Shown one piece after another: positions 23,580 to 32,217 of a DNA stretch of 41,379 nucleotides. Position 1 is the first letter of the stretch. The number at the start of each line of letters is the position of its first letter. The notes under the pieces were generated by a model that did no database searches, was not told the DNA's origin, and saw only the letters and a program-made list of their open reading frames with translations. Location of the stretch: positions 1-41,379 of the forward strand of contig JAHHHC010000053.1 of the NCBI GenBank assembly GCA_019359515.1. Direction: 5' to 3'. The DNA comes from Desmonostoc vinosum HA7617-LM4 (GTDB lineage: Bacteria; Cyanobacteriota; Cyanobacteriia; Cyanobacteriales; Nostocaceae). Both the position numbers and the translations under genes were made by a program.

Positions 23580-25316
23580 ATGAGTACGAAGAATGCGCCC
23601 GCTGTTGTAGTGCTAGGTCAAAACAGTGTGGTATTGGCACGGAAAATGCTGACCGTCTTACCAGGCGGCACACTATATGGTTTGGCAGGTCGAACATCAG
23701 ATGTTGATGTCAGCTTTACGAATTTTGGCCAAACGCTGCGAGAATTGTTTGCTGAGGGGAAGCCACTAATTGGTATTTGTGCCGCAGGCATTTTAATCAG
23801 AACATTAGCTCCTATACTTTGTGATAAGCAGCAAGAACCGCCAGTACTAGCTGTAGCTGAAGATGGTAGCGCTGTTGTTCCCCTTTTGGGTGGACTTAAT
23901 GGTGTGAATGATTTAGCGCGTCGCATTGCTGAGATACTAAATGTTAAACCAGCAATCACAACCACAGGCGATCTGAGGTTCCGCACAACGCTGTTGTCAC
24001 CTCCACCTGGATATAATTTAGCCAATCCAGACGATGCTAAGACATTTATCTCAGATTTACTGGCAGGGGCGCGAGTAAAACTAGAGGGTACAGCACCGTG
24101 GTTAAGTAATAGTCAACTACCCATAGACTCTGATGGAGATTTAACAATTCAGGTTACTGAACGTTTGGTAAATCCTACACCCAACCGCCTTGTCTATCAC
24201 CCAGCAACTATAGCGATCGCCATCAATAATACTACTAATGAAGATGAGACTGTAACATTAATCCAGCAGTCACTAGCGGCTGCGGGACTTACTTCGGTAT
24301 CAGTCGCTGGGATATTCGCACCCATCACCATCGCCGCTAATCCAGCAATCCACGCTATAGCTGATACTTTTAGTGTGCCCGCTCGCTTTTTTACTCCCAA
24401 TCAGCTAGAAATCTTGCTATCAAAAGGTTACAGTCTTGCTCAAGCAACAGCCCTCACCGCCACGGGTATACTCGGTCGGCTGATGACTTCCTCGTCCTCT
24501 GCTGTTGTGGCGGTTGCTATTGCCCCAGAACCAATTGACCCCAGCACTATAGGCCAGTCGCGGGGACGGTTAGCGATTATTGGCACCGGGCCGGGTGGAT
24601 CAAAGTGGATGTCACCAGAAGTTCAAGAGATACTCAAATCGGTAACTGATTTAGTAGGTTACAAAACATACCTAGATTTGGTGGGTTCTCTGGCTAATGG
24701 TAAACAACGCCATGAATCTGACAACCGAGAAGAAACAGCACGGGCTAGGATGGCGCTTGATTTGGCGGCAACAGGGCGCTCAGTAGCAGTGGTTTCCTCT
24801 GGTGATCCTGGTATCTATGCAATGGCAACAGCGGTTTTTGAGGTACTTGAGCAGGATGCCAAACCAGAGTGGAACAGCATTGACATTCAAGTTGCACCCG
24901 GTATCTCAGCTATGCAAGCAGCAGCAGCAGCGATTGGGGCCCCTCTAGGACATGATTTTTGTGCTATTTCTCTTTCCGATATCTTAAAGCCCTGGTTAAT
25001 TATCGAACAACGAATTATCGCTGCTGCCCAAGCTGATTTTGTCATTGCCTTCTATAATCCTGTTTCCCGTGAGCGCACCTGGCAACTTACACAAGCCAGA
25101 AATATTTTATTGTTACACAGAGCGCCAAATACACCAGTAGTGCTAGCGCGGAATCTCGGCAGACCGGGACAAACTATCAAAGCGATCGCGCTAGAAGAAT
25201 TAGTATCAACCGACGCCGATATGCGAACAATTATTCTCGTTGGTTCAACAAAAACCCGAACAATCAAGTGCAGTGATGGTAGTATTCGGGTTTATACGCC
25301 ACGCCGATATATTTAG
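23580..25316 (+). CDS. cobJ: CbiG-CobJ fusion: precorrin-3B C17-methyltransferase with cobalamin-biosynthesis CbiG domain
   Basis: A 578-residue fused corrin-ring enzyme. Residues about 1-335 are CbiG-like (LVLGQNSVV...GICAAGILIRTLAP, PLLGGLNGVNDLARRIAEIL, and the C-terminal CbiG part ending SSSAVVAVAIAPEP). Residues about 345-578 are a tetrapyrrole methylase: GRLAIIGTGPGG (SAM/GxGPGD-type motif), GYKTYLDLV, SSGDPGIYAMA and APGISAMQAAAA. The fusion is known in cyanobacteria. It methylates C17 with ring contraction; the CbiG half opens the delta-lactone in the anaerobic route. ATG at 23580 is used; an in-frame TTG at 23535 lies in repeat sequence. No other cob genes are in the window. Confidence 0.9.
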   Translation: MSTKNAPAVVVLGQNSVVLARKMLTVLPGGTLYGLAGRTSDVDVSFTNFGQTLRELFAEGKPLIGICAAGILIRTLAPILCDKQQEPPVLAVAEDGSAVVPLLGGLNGVNDLARRIAEILNVKPAITTTGDLRFRTTLLSPPPGYNLANPDDAKTFISDLLAGARVKLEGTAPWLSNSQLPIDSDGDLTIQVTERLVNPTPNRLVYHPATIAIAINNTTNEDETVTLIQQSLAAAGLTSVSVAGIFAPITIAANPAIHAIADTFSVPARFFTPNQLEILLSKGYSLAQATALTATGILGRLMTSSSSAVVAVAIAPEPIDPSTIGQSRGRLAIIGTGPGGSKWMSPEVQEILKSVTDLVGYKTYLDLVGSLANGKQRHESDNREETARARMALDLAATGRSVAVVSSGDPGIYAMATAVFEVLEQDAKPEWNSIDIQVAPGISAMQAAAAAIGAPLGHDFCAISLSDILKPWLIIEQRIIAAAQADFVIAFYNPVSRERTWQLTQARNILLLHRAPNTPVVLARNLGRPGQTIKAIALEELVSTDADMRTIILVGSTKTRTIKCSDGSIRVYTPRRYI

Positions 25317-25337
25317 TAGTTGCACAAAATTAAATAA

Positions 25338-25369
25338 AACCTCAGGATTAGCAATTCATTCCTGAGGTT
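25338..25369 (+). terminator. Hairpin after cobJ
   Basis: AACCTCAGGA and TCCTGAGGTT form a perfect 10-bp stem around a 12-base loop, 21 bp after the cobJ stop. Only a weak T-rich tract follows, so termination may be partial or bidirectional. Confidence 0.55.
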
Positions 25370-25708
25370 GTTATACCTGACCACCTTTACATTTTTAATT
25401 TAAAATCCTTATAAATGTTGAATTTGGATAGACATAAATATCTGAATTGTGTCTAGAAAACGTAGGTATTAACAATTAAGTCTTACTTTGTACTAGGATT
25501 GCGATGTATCTAATTACAATCATTAAAAAGTAGTATTTTATCCGAAAACATTAATTTCAAAACCTTCTATTTTTCAGGATAAAATACAAGTAATTATGTC
25601 TAGTAAATTAATAAAAAAGCCTTGCATTTTAACAGCCGATCATCAACAATAAAGACATCATGTTTCATACATGATTGTAGCCGATAAAAGTGACAGAAGC
25701 CCTTACAT

Positions 25709-25736
25709 AAGTCCGCGAAAGCGGACTTTATTTATT
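25709..25736. terminator. GNRA-loop hairpin followed by T-rich tract
   Basis: AAGTCCGC-GAAA-GCGGACTT is a perfect 8-bp stem with a GAAA tetraloop, followed by TATTTATTT on the + strand. It could terminate transcription. Its stem resembles the AGTCCGTTGAAACGGACT hairpin within the family A MITEs. Confidence 0.5.
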
Positions 25737-25877
25737 TAACCGAAAATTTAATATTTTTAATTCAGGTTCCTCGATTTGTACAAAGTAGCATCGGAATTTC
25801 CTATGCTTCTCCTGTCGCAAACTCTATACAAATGGGTACTTCGCCAGTTGCCTGCAAAGGAGCCAGCGCGGTCTTGG

Positions 25878-25914
25878 GGAGCCACTGCGTTGCTCTGGTC
25901 GAGAGAGTTGTAGC
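25878..25914 (-). repeat. Interspersed repeat shared with MITE copy at 31825 (inverted)
   Basis: GAGCCACTGCGTTGCTCTGG followed by TCGAGAGAGTTGTAGC is the reverse complement of 31849-31886, with one or two differences. It links this repeat patch to the inside of the family B MITE. Confidence 0.65.
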
Positions 25915-25974
25915 AAGTGGCGTGGGAGTGGCGTGGTTTCCCCCATGAACAACTCGCGTTGGGGTTCCCCGCGT

Positions 25975-26079
25975 TGTAGCAAGTGGCGTGGTTTCCCCTA
26001 TGAGCGACTGGCGTTGGAAACCCTCCTTTACTCACTGGACTCACCGCGTCGCTCAAAACGCAAAATATTAAAAACCTAC
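25975..26079 (+). repeat. 105-bp interspersed repeat, copy 1
   Basis: Runs from TGTAGCAAGTGGCGTGGTTT to AAAAACCTAC. A partner of equal length and the same orientation is at 38418-38522, with scattered differences. A partial start (TGTAGCAAGTGGCGTGG) also lies just upstream at about 25908. Confidence 0.75.
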
Positions 26080-26628
26080 ACTTGCCCCCTGCCCTCTATT
26101 TGTATCAATTTTAAAGTGACGGTGTTACCGCAAGACAGTGGCTTTGCCTCACTCTCAGCCTACGCAAGTCAGTTTAAAAATCAAAGCAGAATACTAGCGA
26201 TCGCCAAGCGTAAACAAAATAGCGGTTACGATCAAACAAGAGTAAAATCTTGAGGATGCTTCAGGGCGTTTGATTTTTCCGTTCTATTTGCGATCGCGCC
26301 TTTTGCTGTGCAATGATGTCTGCACGGTGCTTTCCATTACTTTAAATTCTCGGAGAATACACTAAAGTACTCAAAAATCAACTTTAGCTGTGAAGAGAGA
26401 TGCAAATTTAGTTAACGTATATACTAAGATACAATAAAATAGATTAAAAACTCTGTCTAAAGTATGTAGTTTTAATACACATGCTGTGAATAGCCCTTTT
26501 AGTCAGTGGTATTTCCCGTAACATTTATGAACACTCCTTCAATATCAAACCCCAAATTAGAAGAGGCAAGGAAGTAGAGTCATAACTTTTCTCTGTAAAG
26601 AGTGATTTATTAGAGGTAAAAGCTAATT

Positions 26629-26847
26629 ATGAACAAGAAATGGGCTGTTAAACGACTGACGGTAAATTTGGCGTCAGAGGAGAGAGAGAAACTTGAATAT
26701 TACTGTGCAATCACAGGAAGACCAGCAAATGATGTAATTAGAGAATTAATTCGCTCCCTTGAGGCTGGAGGGGATAAAGAATCCGATATTTCGTCTTATT
26801 CTTCTCAGCTTTCAGGATTGGCTAGTAGTCAAAAATCGATGATTTAG
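26629..26847 (+). CDS. Small ribbon-helix-helix-like DNA-binding protein
   Basis: A 72-residue protein. RLTVNLASEEREKLEYYCAITGRPANDVIRELIRSLE (9-45) fits the ribbon-helix-helix pattern: a short strand (KRLTVNL), helix A, a turn (TGRP) and helix B. Such proteins are transcription regulators or antitoxins. No toxin gene follows; the next 600 bp are gene-free. The C-terminal Ser-rich tail looks disordered. A weak AGAGGTAAAAG precedes the ATG. Function unknown. Confidence 0.62.
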   Translation: MNKKWAVKRLTVNLASEEREKLEYYCAITGRPANDVIRELIRSLEAGGDKESDISSYSSQLSGLASSQKSMI

Positions 26848-27450
26848 ATTCAACGCAATTCAAGATTCAGAGGAACCCAATTCTTAGGTAGGGACGCTTT
26901 ATCAGCACGTCTCTACCTAAATTTATCGAAACAATCGGGACTAAAACCGGACTTCGTCCAAAGTTTTTGGAGTGGGTATAAATCCTCGTGACAAAAACGC
27001 CCTCCTGCCTTTGTTAAGTGCTACACATGTAAAAAATTACTATAAAAACTGCATTTTAGTAAAATTCATTACTAAGATGCAGCTATGATGTGCTTGAATC
27101 ACCAAAATTTTGGTGATATTTACAGATATACCATACTCTCAAGAATGCTTCCAAGACCAGTGCAACGTTGCTTTTAAAAGATACATCTCTTGAGCGGTAC
27201 TAATATGTTTCACCTTAAGATTGATACAAATGAAGACACGAAAATGCGGGAAAACGATGAGCTAGCGCTGCGGGAGGGAAATCCTTCTGTAGGCACGTCA
27301 CCCAAAGGGAGACACGTAGATTGCTTTGTTGCAGAATTATGGAGAATTAATACAACAAAAGTGATTTGTATCAATAATTTTGTGAAATGGTATAACAAGA
27401 TCTGCACTAGAAAGACTTAGTGAGAAATCCAGAAGCTACGCCAGGTATTG
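26848..27450. other. 603-bp intergenic region
   Basis: No supported gene. A 76-codon frame (27190-27420) starts without a ribosome binding site and includes a repeat fragment (GGGAGGGAAATCCTTCTGTA), so I do not call it. An inverted repeat is at 26884-26920, and imperfect AT-rich DNA fills the rest. Confidence 0.5.
26884..26920. terminator. Long hairpin after the ribbon-helix-helix gene
   Basis: TTAGGTAGGGACG and CGTCTCTACCTAA pair over 13 bases with one G-T type mismatch around an 11-base loop. TAAATTTATC follows rather than a clean T-run. It lies 36 bp after the gene's stop and may act as a bidirectional terminator, or be an interspersed palindrome. Confidence 0.5.
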
Positions 27451-27654
27451 TTACAGAAGCGATGTTTTCGTAGCTTGATGTACGTTTACTGTTGAAATAT
27501 CTGCGTATTGGCTAATAATGTTGTCTTTAATCATGCCTATTTGCACACACTTGATCAACAATTTTTGTACTTGCTGTTGACTCAATTTTTGAACGTGCAT
27601 TTCTAATACTTTGAGTTTAAAATGCTGTTCTAGAGTGAGTTTTGCTGAGTTCAT
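27451..27654 (-). CDS. NblA/Ycf18-like phycobilisome degradation protein (divergent)
   Basis: A 67-residue protein. LTLEQHFKLKVLEMHVQKLSQQQVQKLLIKCVQIGMIKDNIISQY (6-50) follows the NblA pattern: LEQ-F-x-(hydrophobic)-E-x-QV-x-LS-x2-QAQ-x2-L...QMMI-x2-N. NblA proteins form helical-hairpin dimers that link phycobilisomes to Clp protease during nitrogen or sulfur starvation. The usual acidic EQ...REQA residues are partly replaced by H and Q, and the C-terminal tail is longer (TVNVHQATKTSLL), so this could be a specialised or drifting paralogue. GGAAAGTT lies before the ATG. Confidence 0.7.
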   Translation of the reverse strand: MNSAKLTLEQHFKLKVLEMHVQKLSQQQVQKLLIKCVQIGMIKDNIISQYADISTVNVHQATKTSLL

Positions 27655-27936
27655 AACTTTCCTCTTTTGTCTAAAAGCAGATATTTTTCAAATTACAAAT
27701 AAATTCAGACTATACCTTGCCTAGATTTAAGTTCGATTTTGACAGCTTGATTTTCAAAAATCAATCTCCAATTATTGATTGTTTAGACAAAAGAGACAGG
27801 TTTTTGTCTATAAATATATATTTAAAAAACATTTTATTTTCATTAATTACGTCTAGTGTCAATAATGTCTTTTGAGAGGATTACTGTATTGATATTCACT
27901 TTTTAAAAAACAAATTTTTCTGCAATTATTGGTTGA

Positions 27937-28039
27937 TAAGCTAAAAAACATCTAAATTACATAATCAAATTAAATAAAACTCTTGTGGGGTGGGCATCTT
28001 GCCCGCCCTAATTATGCAAGTTATATATGGAACAGCTTA
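27937..28039 (+). mobile_element. 103-bp MITE, family C, copy 1
   Basis: TAAGCT at the left end and AGCTTA at the right are perfect inverted repeats, including flanking TA on each side. A G-C hairpin, GGGCATCTTGCCC, lies in the middle. The same 103 bases, without difference by eye, occur at 32017-32119. Its right end is three bases from the left end of the next MITE. Confidence 0.88.
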
Positions 28040-28042
28040 GAT

Positions 28043-28293
28043 TAGATCTCTTGCATAAATATTTTTTTGTTGGGCTACGCCCCGCTTCTCTACGAGACGC
28101 TTCGCGAACGCTAACACGCAGAGGCGCAGCGAAAAGTTCTGTTCGCGTAGCGTCTCCGTCAGGAGAAGGAGGGTTTCCCTCCGTAGGAACGCCACTTGCG
28201 CGGCTGCCGGGGAACCCGTCCAACGCAGTGGCTCAACTTTTCAAGACAGAGACGCAGAGAAGAGAACGCAAAGAAGGACTTTTGCAAGAGGTC
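28043..28293 (-). mobile_element. MITE, family B, copy 2 (reverse orientation)
   Basis: A 251-bp element from TAGATCTCTTGCATAAATAT to CTTTTGCAAGAGGTCTA, TA-flanked. It matches copy 1 at 20176 in reverse: its right half reads AGAGAACGCAAAGAAGGACT before the terminus. It contains the CGCTTCTCTACGAGACGCTT palindrome unit and a CTCCGTCAGGAGAAGGAGGG patch. Confidence 0.8.
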
Positions 28294-28582
28294 TATTGAA
28301 TGTTTGATCCAAAATTTACCAAATAATAGCTACGAATGATTTCTACTACTCTCCTAAATAGGGAATTGCTATTACATTCTTGAACAGAGCGCTGTAGCTT
28401 TTGATTATTCTCTAGAACATATCAAAAATTACACAGTATGATCCACTTTCATACTTACGGAAGAAGTAATGTATCACTAAAGCAATTGTCATTATATAGG
28501 AATATGAGAATCTGGCTTAATTCATGAAATTATTTGCATAGCCAGGAAGGAGCTACTACATTAAACAAGTAGGGATACTTAT

Positions 28583-28780
28583 ATGAAACAAACAGAGAAC
28601 ACATCCAATTCTGAAACTACTGATGAAGATTGGTTTAACTTAGGAAAATCTGATGCCTGGGCTAGACGACCCAAAGTACCACCAGAACATGATTCTCAAG
28701 CTGCTAGTATGTACGACTTGGGCTACAGTGAGGGAGAGATTAAACATCCGCCAACTGAAACTGTACAAATTCAAAATTGA
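28583..28780 (+). CDS. Small acidic protein of unknown function
   Basis: A 65-residue hydrophilic protein, DEDWFNLGKSDAWARRPKVPPEHDSQAASMYDLGYSEG (17-53), with two similar short units (W/F-x-LGKSDAW and MYDLGYSEG). It has no signal peptide or membrane segment. Composition is protein-like and the ORF is clean, but the ribosome binding site is weak. I do not recognise a family. It could be a conserved small cyanobacterial protein. Confidence 0.5.
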   Translation: MKQTENTSNSETTDEDWFNLGKSDAWARRPKVPPEHDSQAASMYDLGYSEGEIKHPPTETVQIQN

Positions 28781-29030
28781 TGAGATTTCAATTCAGTAAA
28801 TCGCTAAAATTAGATGTTTAAATCGCGCAAAGCCAACCGGATTTGCTCCACACGCCTGCGGTTAACACCAAGATTAGCTAAAAAGTGACCAATCATTCAG
28901 ATTTCCATTGACCAGGAACACAAAATCATTGATGGGGGTTGTACTCTAATTCCCTGTGATTTCAGCTTTTCCTCGCTTGAATGGCTGTCATCTGATGTTG
29001 TAGTTTTGGTTTCAAGTTTGATGGTTGCAG

Positions 29031-29303
29031 ATGAACATAGGAATAATCGAGCCTTACAATAACGGATTTTTAGAAGTTGTACCAGAAGGTGAAAGCAGCG
29101 ACTATTGGCAAATTGCAGCCATACACATCAATGGTCAAGCCTATTGTCCCACTCCTCAACTTTATCGCTCAGAAAAAGTGGCATTGGTCAAAGCTGCACA
29201 AATTTATGATTGGATAGCTGAACACGAACACCAAATTATTAATGGAGTTTGCTACTGCTCTCAATTAAAACTTGTCCTATGGCAGCAATCGAGAGTATCT
29301 TAA
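29031..29303 (+). CDS. Small hypothetical protein
   Basis: A 90-residue soluble protein starting at ATG 29031 (an in-frame TTG lies two codons upstream). Features include YNNGFLEVVPEGESSDYWQIAAIHINGQAYCPTPQLYRSE and a helix EKVALVKAAQIYDWIAEHEHQI. Two Cys lie near the end (CYCSQ). No family is recognised. It is 72 bp upstream of the DUF3352 gene on the same strand. Confidence 0.55.
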   Translation: MNIGIIEPYNNGFLEVVPEGESSDYWQIAAIHINGQAYCPTPQLYRSEKVALVKAAQIYDWIAEHEHQIINGVCYCSQLKLVLWQQSRVS

Positions 29304-29375
29304 GTGCATCTTTATGAGAAATTGGTATCAAATCCTTCTCTCTATTGGTGCAATTAATCACATAATCACAAAATT

Positions 29376-31079
29376 ATGATGCTATTACCTGCCGCTACGC
29401 TATCGTTGCTTTCTACATTAACAGTTGCTGCTGTTCCTGAAACAAACCAGCCATCTTTATCTTCTGGTGCTATTGTTGCCAATGTCTTGCCAGCTGATAC
29501 CCCGTTAGTAGGATTAGTTAACACTAGAGCAGAAACTTGGAAAACCTTGGGTCGTTTTCAGTTAGTTCAAAAAACTTGGACAGCAGTGTCACAGTTTTTA
29601 CCTGTGACCGCCAAGTTTGACTATACAAAAAATGTTGAGTCTTGGCTAGGGGAGCAAGTAACGGTGGCGTTCATGCCCAAGGTGGGATCTACTGTGGCAA
29701 GTATAGATGCTAATTTTTTGTTGCTGGCTCCAGTGAAGGATGATAAGCGGTTGCAGCTGTTTTTGGCACAACTCCAAGCAGATACCCAAGGAAGCAAGGT
29801 ACGACAGTACAAGGGTGTCAATATACTGGAATTAGAAACTCCAGAGGTAGCTCCAACTAAAAATAAGCTACCTCCTTCTTTGCAAAAGCTCCCGAAGTTA
29901 AAGAAGCGTGGGGTGGCGATCGCCACTTTTCCAGGATACGTCGTGACTGGAATTACAGCCCAACCCATTGAGCAGTTAATCGATACTGCCCAAGGAAATG
30001 CAACTTTGGCGCAAAATCCCCAGTTTCAGCAGACAATTGAACGTTCTCGGTCTGGTAAGGTGCTGTTTACAATCTATGAAAATTTGTCAACATTTGTACC
30101 TTTAATCAGCGATATTTCCAAAGATCCCAACCTACCTTTTCCCGGCTTGAGTGTTGATGCCATCAGTCCATCATTAAATGAATACAGTACCATCGATGGC
30201 TTCTTGACAGTACAAACAGAAGGATTGCGCTTTCAAGTCAACGCTTATCACCAAACATCTAAATCCGCAAAAGACGACTTAATTACACAAAATCACCAGA
30301 TGATACTGTCTCGGTTGCCTGCTGCAACTTACTCGGCGCTTACAGGTCGCAACCTTAACCAACAGTGGCTAAAGTTAGCTCAAACCATTAGTACCAAGGC
30401 GCAACTCAAAGACCTGTTAGCTACATTCCGCAACTTTTTCCGTAGTAGTACGGGGCTAGATTTAGAAAAAGACATCATGAGTTGGATGGATGGTGAATAT
30501 GCTTTGTTTTTCTTCCCCACCAAAGGAGGATTATTTAAATTAGCTAGCCCCAATTTTAATTTAGGGATAGGCTTAGCTGTGCAAACGACTAATCGCGCCG
30601 CAGCGGATACAACTTTCAAAAAGCTAGATCAATTCATTAAATCTTTGTTAATGGGTGGAATAATAGTTAATACGCAAGATATAAAGGGTCAATCTGTTAC
30701 TAGTTGGGATTTAGGAGGAGATTCTGCACAAAGCTTACTTGCCTATAGTTGGGTGAATCAGGATACTGTTGTGGTTGCAACTGGATTTAGCGCGATCGCT
30801 GATTTAGTACCACAGCCTTATGTGAAGTTGCCTGCAACTTACAATTTCAGGACTGCCACTAATTCTCTTCCTCGTCCGAATCGTGGTTATTTTTACGTAA
30901 ATATGGGGTCATTTCTGTCATGGTTTTATGGTTTTGTGCCAATCATGTTCAACGACCAAAACTCTCAATCTTGGAAAGAGATTATCGGCTCAATTTATAG
31001 CATTAGCGCCACAACTTCTACAACACCAGAGCGAGAACAGTTCGACATCTTGGTTGTCTTGGCACCCTCTAGGAAATAG
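29376..31079 (+). CDS. DUF3352 domain-containing exported protein
   Basis: A 567-residue protein whose N-terminus (MMLLPAATLSLLSTLTVAAVPE) is a signal peptide. The mature part shows the cyanobacterial DUF3352 pattern: LPADTPLVGLVNTRAETWKTLGRF, WLGEQVTVAFMP, KGVNILELETPE, GYVVTGITAQPIEQLID, and later FRSSTGLDLEKDIMSWMDGEYALFFFP. Function is unknown; it is presumed periplasmic or thylakoid-lumenal. The two 'domain-like' halves (about 30-300 and 300-560) look like an ancient duplication. No operon partner is clear. Confidence 0.82.
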   Translation: MMLLPAATLSLLSTLTVAAVPETNQPSLSSGAIVANVLPADTPLVGLVNTRAETWKTLGRFQLVQKTWTAVSQFLPVTAKFDYTKNVESWLGEQVTVAFMPKVGSTVASIDANFLLLAPVKDDKRLQLFLAQLQADTQGSKVRQYKGVNILELETPEVAPTKNKLPPSLQKLPKLKKRGVAIATFPGYVVTGITAQPIEQLIDTAQGNATLAQNPQFQQTIERSRSGKVLFTIYENLSTFVPLISDISKDPNLPFPGLSVDAISPSLNEYSTIDGFLTVQTEGLRFQVNAYHQTSKSAKDDLITQNHQMILSRLPAATYSALTGRNLNQQWLKLAQTISTKAQLKDLLATFRNFFRSSTGLDLEKDIMSWMDGEYALFFFPTKGGLFKLASPNFNLGIGLAVQTTNRAAADTTFKKLDQFIKSLLMGGIIVNTQDIKGQSVTSWDLGGDSAQSLLAYSWVNQDTVVVATGFSAIADLVPQPYVKLPATYNFRTATNSLPRPNRGYFYVNMGSFLSWFYGFVPIMFNDQNSQSWKEIIGSIYSISATTSTTPEREQFDILVVLAPSRK

Positions 31080-31443
31080 GGAGTGGGGTGAAAAATCACA
31101 TGGGGGTTTAACTGGAATGGCGCAGAGATTTTTAGGCGATCGCTCATCTAGAAACGCTGTTGAAAGCGCCTCTCTAAAACCCTCAAATTTTCACTGTTAG
31201 TTCCTTATTAGGGAGTATTAAAATATACAATTAATTTATAATTGCTTTGCTGGAGTTTTATCTGCGTAATCTTGCTTATCATAGCACTACATAGAGATTG
31301 CAAATCTTCTCTAACTCTTGATATATCGTTATATATTTGCATATTAATACGCAACAATATTGTTACAATTATTGCAATTTAATTAGGCAAGTGTCAAAAT
31401 AGCAATGTATTATTAGTCAGTAAAATAGCAATTAATCAACACT

Positions 31444-31773
31444 ATGAGTCGTAAAGTTAAAGTAGTAGAAATATCTGGCGTCTTAGATGGTATTCGAGGG
31501 AATCAATTACGCCGTGAAGTTAGTGATACTATCGCTGATGGCGCTGATATATTGTTGATCGATTTTAAAGAAGTAAAGTTTATCGATAGTTCTGGTTTAG
31601 GTGCATTAGTCAGGACAATGCAGATAGTTAAAAACGCTGATAGCAACCTCTTTTTGTGTTCTGTAAACGATCAAGTCAGGATGTTATTTGAATTGACTAA
31701 ACTAGATAGAATTTTTCTCACATTTGCTGATCAAGATGAGTTCAATCGTCAATTATTGACATCAATTAACTGA
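31444..31773 (+). CDS. STAS-domain anti-sigma factor antagonist
   Basis: A 109-residue single STAS domain. IDSSGLGALV (47-56) contains the serine that a partner anti-sigma kinase phosphorylates in SpoIIAA/RsbV relatives. Surrounding segments KVKVVEISGVLDGI and ADILLIDFKEVKFIDSS complete the fold. The partner kinase (RsbW/SpoIIAB type) is not next door, which is common in cyanobacteria. The intergenic region upstream is AT-rich. Role: partner-switching control of a stress or sigma-linked response. Confidence 0.9.
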   Translation: MSRKVKVVEISGVLDGIRGNQLRREVSDTIADGADILLIDFKEVKFIDSSGLGALVRTMQIVKNADSNLFLCSVNDQVRMLFELTKLDRIFLTFADQDEFNRQLLTSIN

Positions 31774-31824
31774 TGCGAATAAGGAGGCGATCGTTGAATG
31801 GAGAGAATAGAGTTTTATCGTCAA

Positions 31825-32187
31825 TAGACTTCTTGCAAAAGTCGTATGCTACAACTCTCTCGACCAGAGCAACGCAGTGGCTTCCTCAAGTCGGGAAACC
31901 CGCCCACGGGGGTGGCTCCCCAAGCCACACTCGCTCTGCAACGCAGTGTCTCCCCAACGCACTGCCTTGTCTTTGCGCTTAAGAAAGCGGGAAGCCGCTG
32001 CCTTGTCTATGCGTGTTAAGCTAAAAAACATCTAAATTACATAATCAAATTAAATAAAACTCTTGTGGGGTGGGCATCTTGCCCGCCCTAATTATGCAAG
32101 TTATATATGGAACAGCTTAGCGTTCGCGAAGCGTCTCGTAGAGAAGCGGGACGTAGCCCGGTAAAAAAGATTTATGCAAGAGGTCTA
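31825..32187 (+). mobile_element. MITE, family B, copy 3, carrying a nested element
   Basis: A 363-bp element from TAGACTTCTTGCAAAAGTCG to TTATGCAAGAGGTCTA, TA-flanked. It contains the repeat patch 31849-31886 and, at 32017-32119, a complete 103-bp family C MITE inserted into GCGTGT|TA|GCGTTCGCG. Two short frames here are repeat translation. The gap 31774-32217 otherwise holds no gene. Confidence 0.85.
32017..32119 (+). mobile_element. 103-bp MITE, family C, copy 2 (nested)
   Basis: Identical by eye to 27937-28039, with TAAGCT/AGCTTA ends. Removing it and one TA restores GCGTGTTAGCGTTCGCG, the sequence found uninterrupted at about 20319. This shows insertion at a TA dinucleotide with TA duplication. 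Confidence 0.9.
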
Positions 32188-32217
32188 TTAGTCATAAATG
32201 TAATCGTCATCAATACG

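Larger units (their letters stand above)
25317..26628. other. 1.3-kb gene-poor, repeat-rich intergenic region
   Basis: No convincing gene. It holds the hairpin after cobJ, a GAAA-tetraloop hairpin (25709-25728) and low-complexity AT-rich DNA. It also holds a patchwork of interspersed repeats between about 25860 and 26080. A 99-codon minus-strand frame there (25757-26056) is only repeat translation. Two HIP1 sites are at about 26200 and 26290. Confidence 0.6.
27655..28582. other. Gene-free region with two MITEs
   Basis: An AT-rich upstream region of the nblA-like gene (27655-27936) is followed by the 103-bp element (27937-28039), a family B MITE (28043-28293) and about 290 bp of AT-rich DNA. 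Frames of 71 and 90 codons inside the MITE (28008-28299) are repeat translation, not genes. Confidence 0.6.

Noticed and set aside
25757-26056. 99-codon minus-strand frame
   Set aside because: Translation of interspersed repeats also found at 31849 and 38418; composition is not protein-like.
27190-27420. 76-codon frame between the ribbon-helix-helix and nblA-like genes
   Set aside because: No ribosome binding site, no recognisable content, and it includes a repeat fragment.
28008-28299. Overlapping 71- and 90-codon frames on both strands
   Set aside because: Both lie inside family B and C MITEs with palindromic repeats.
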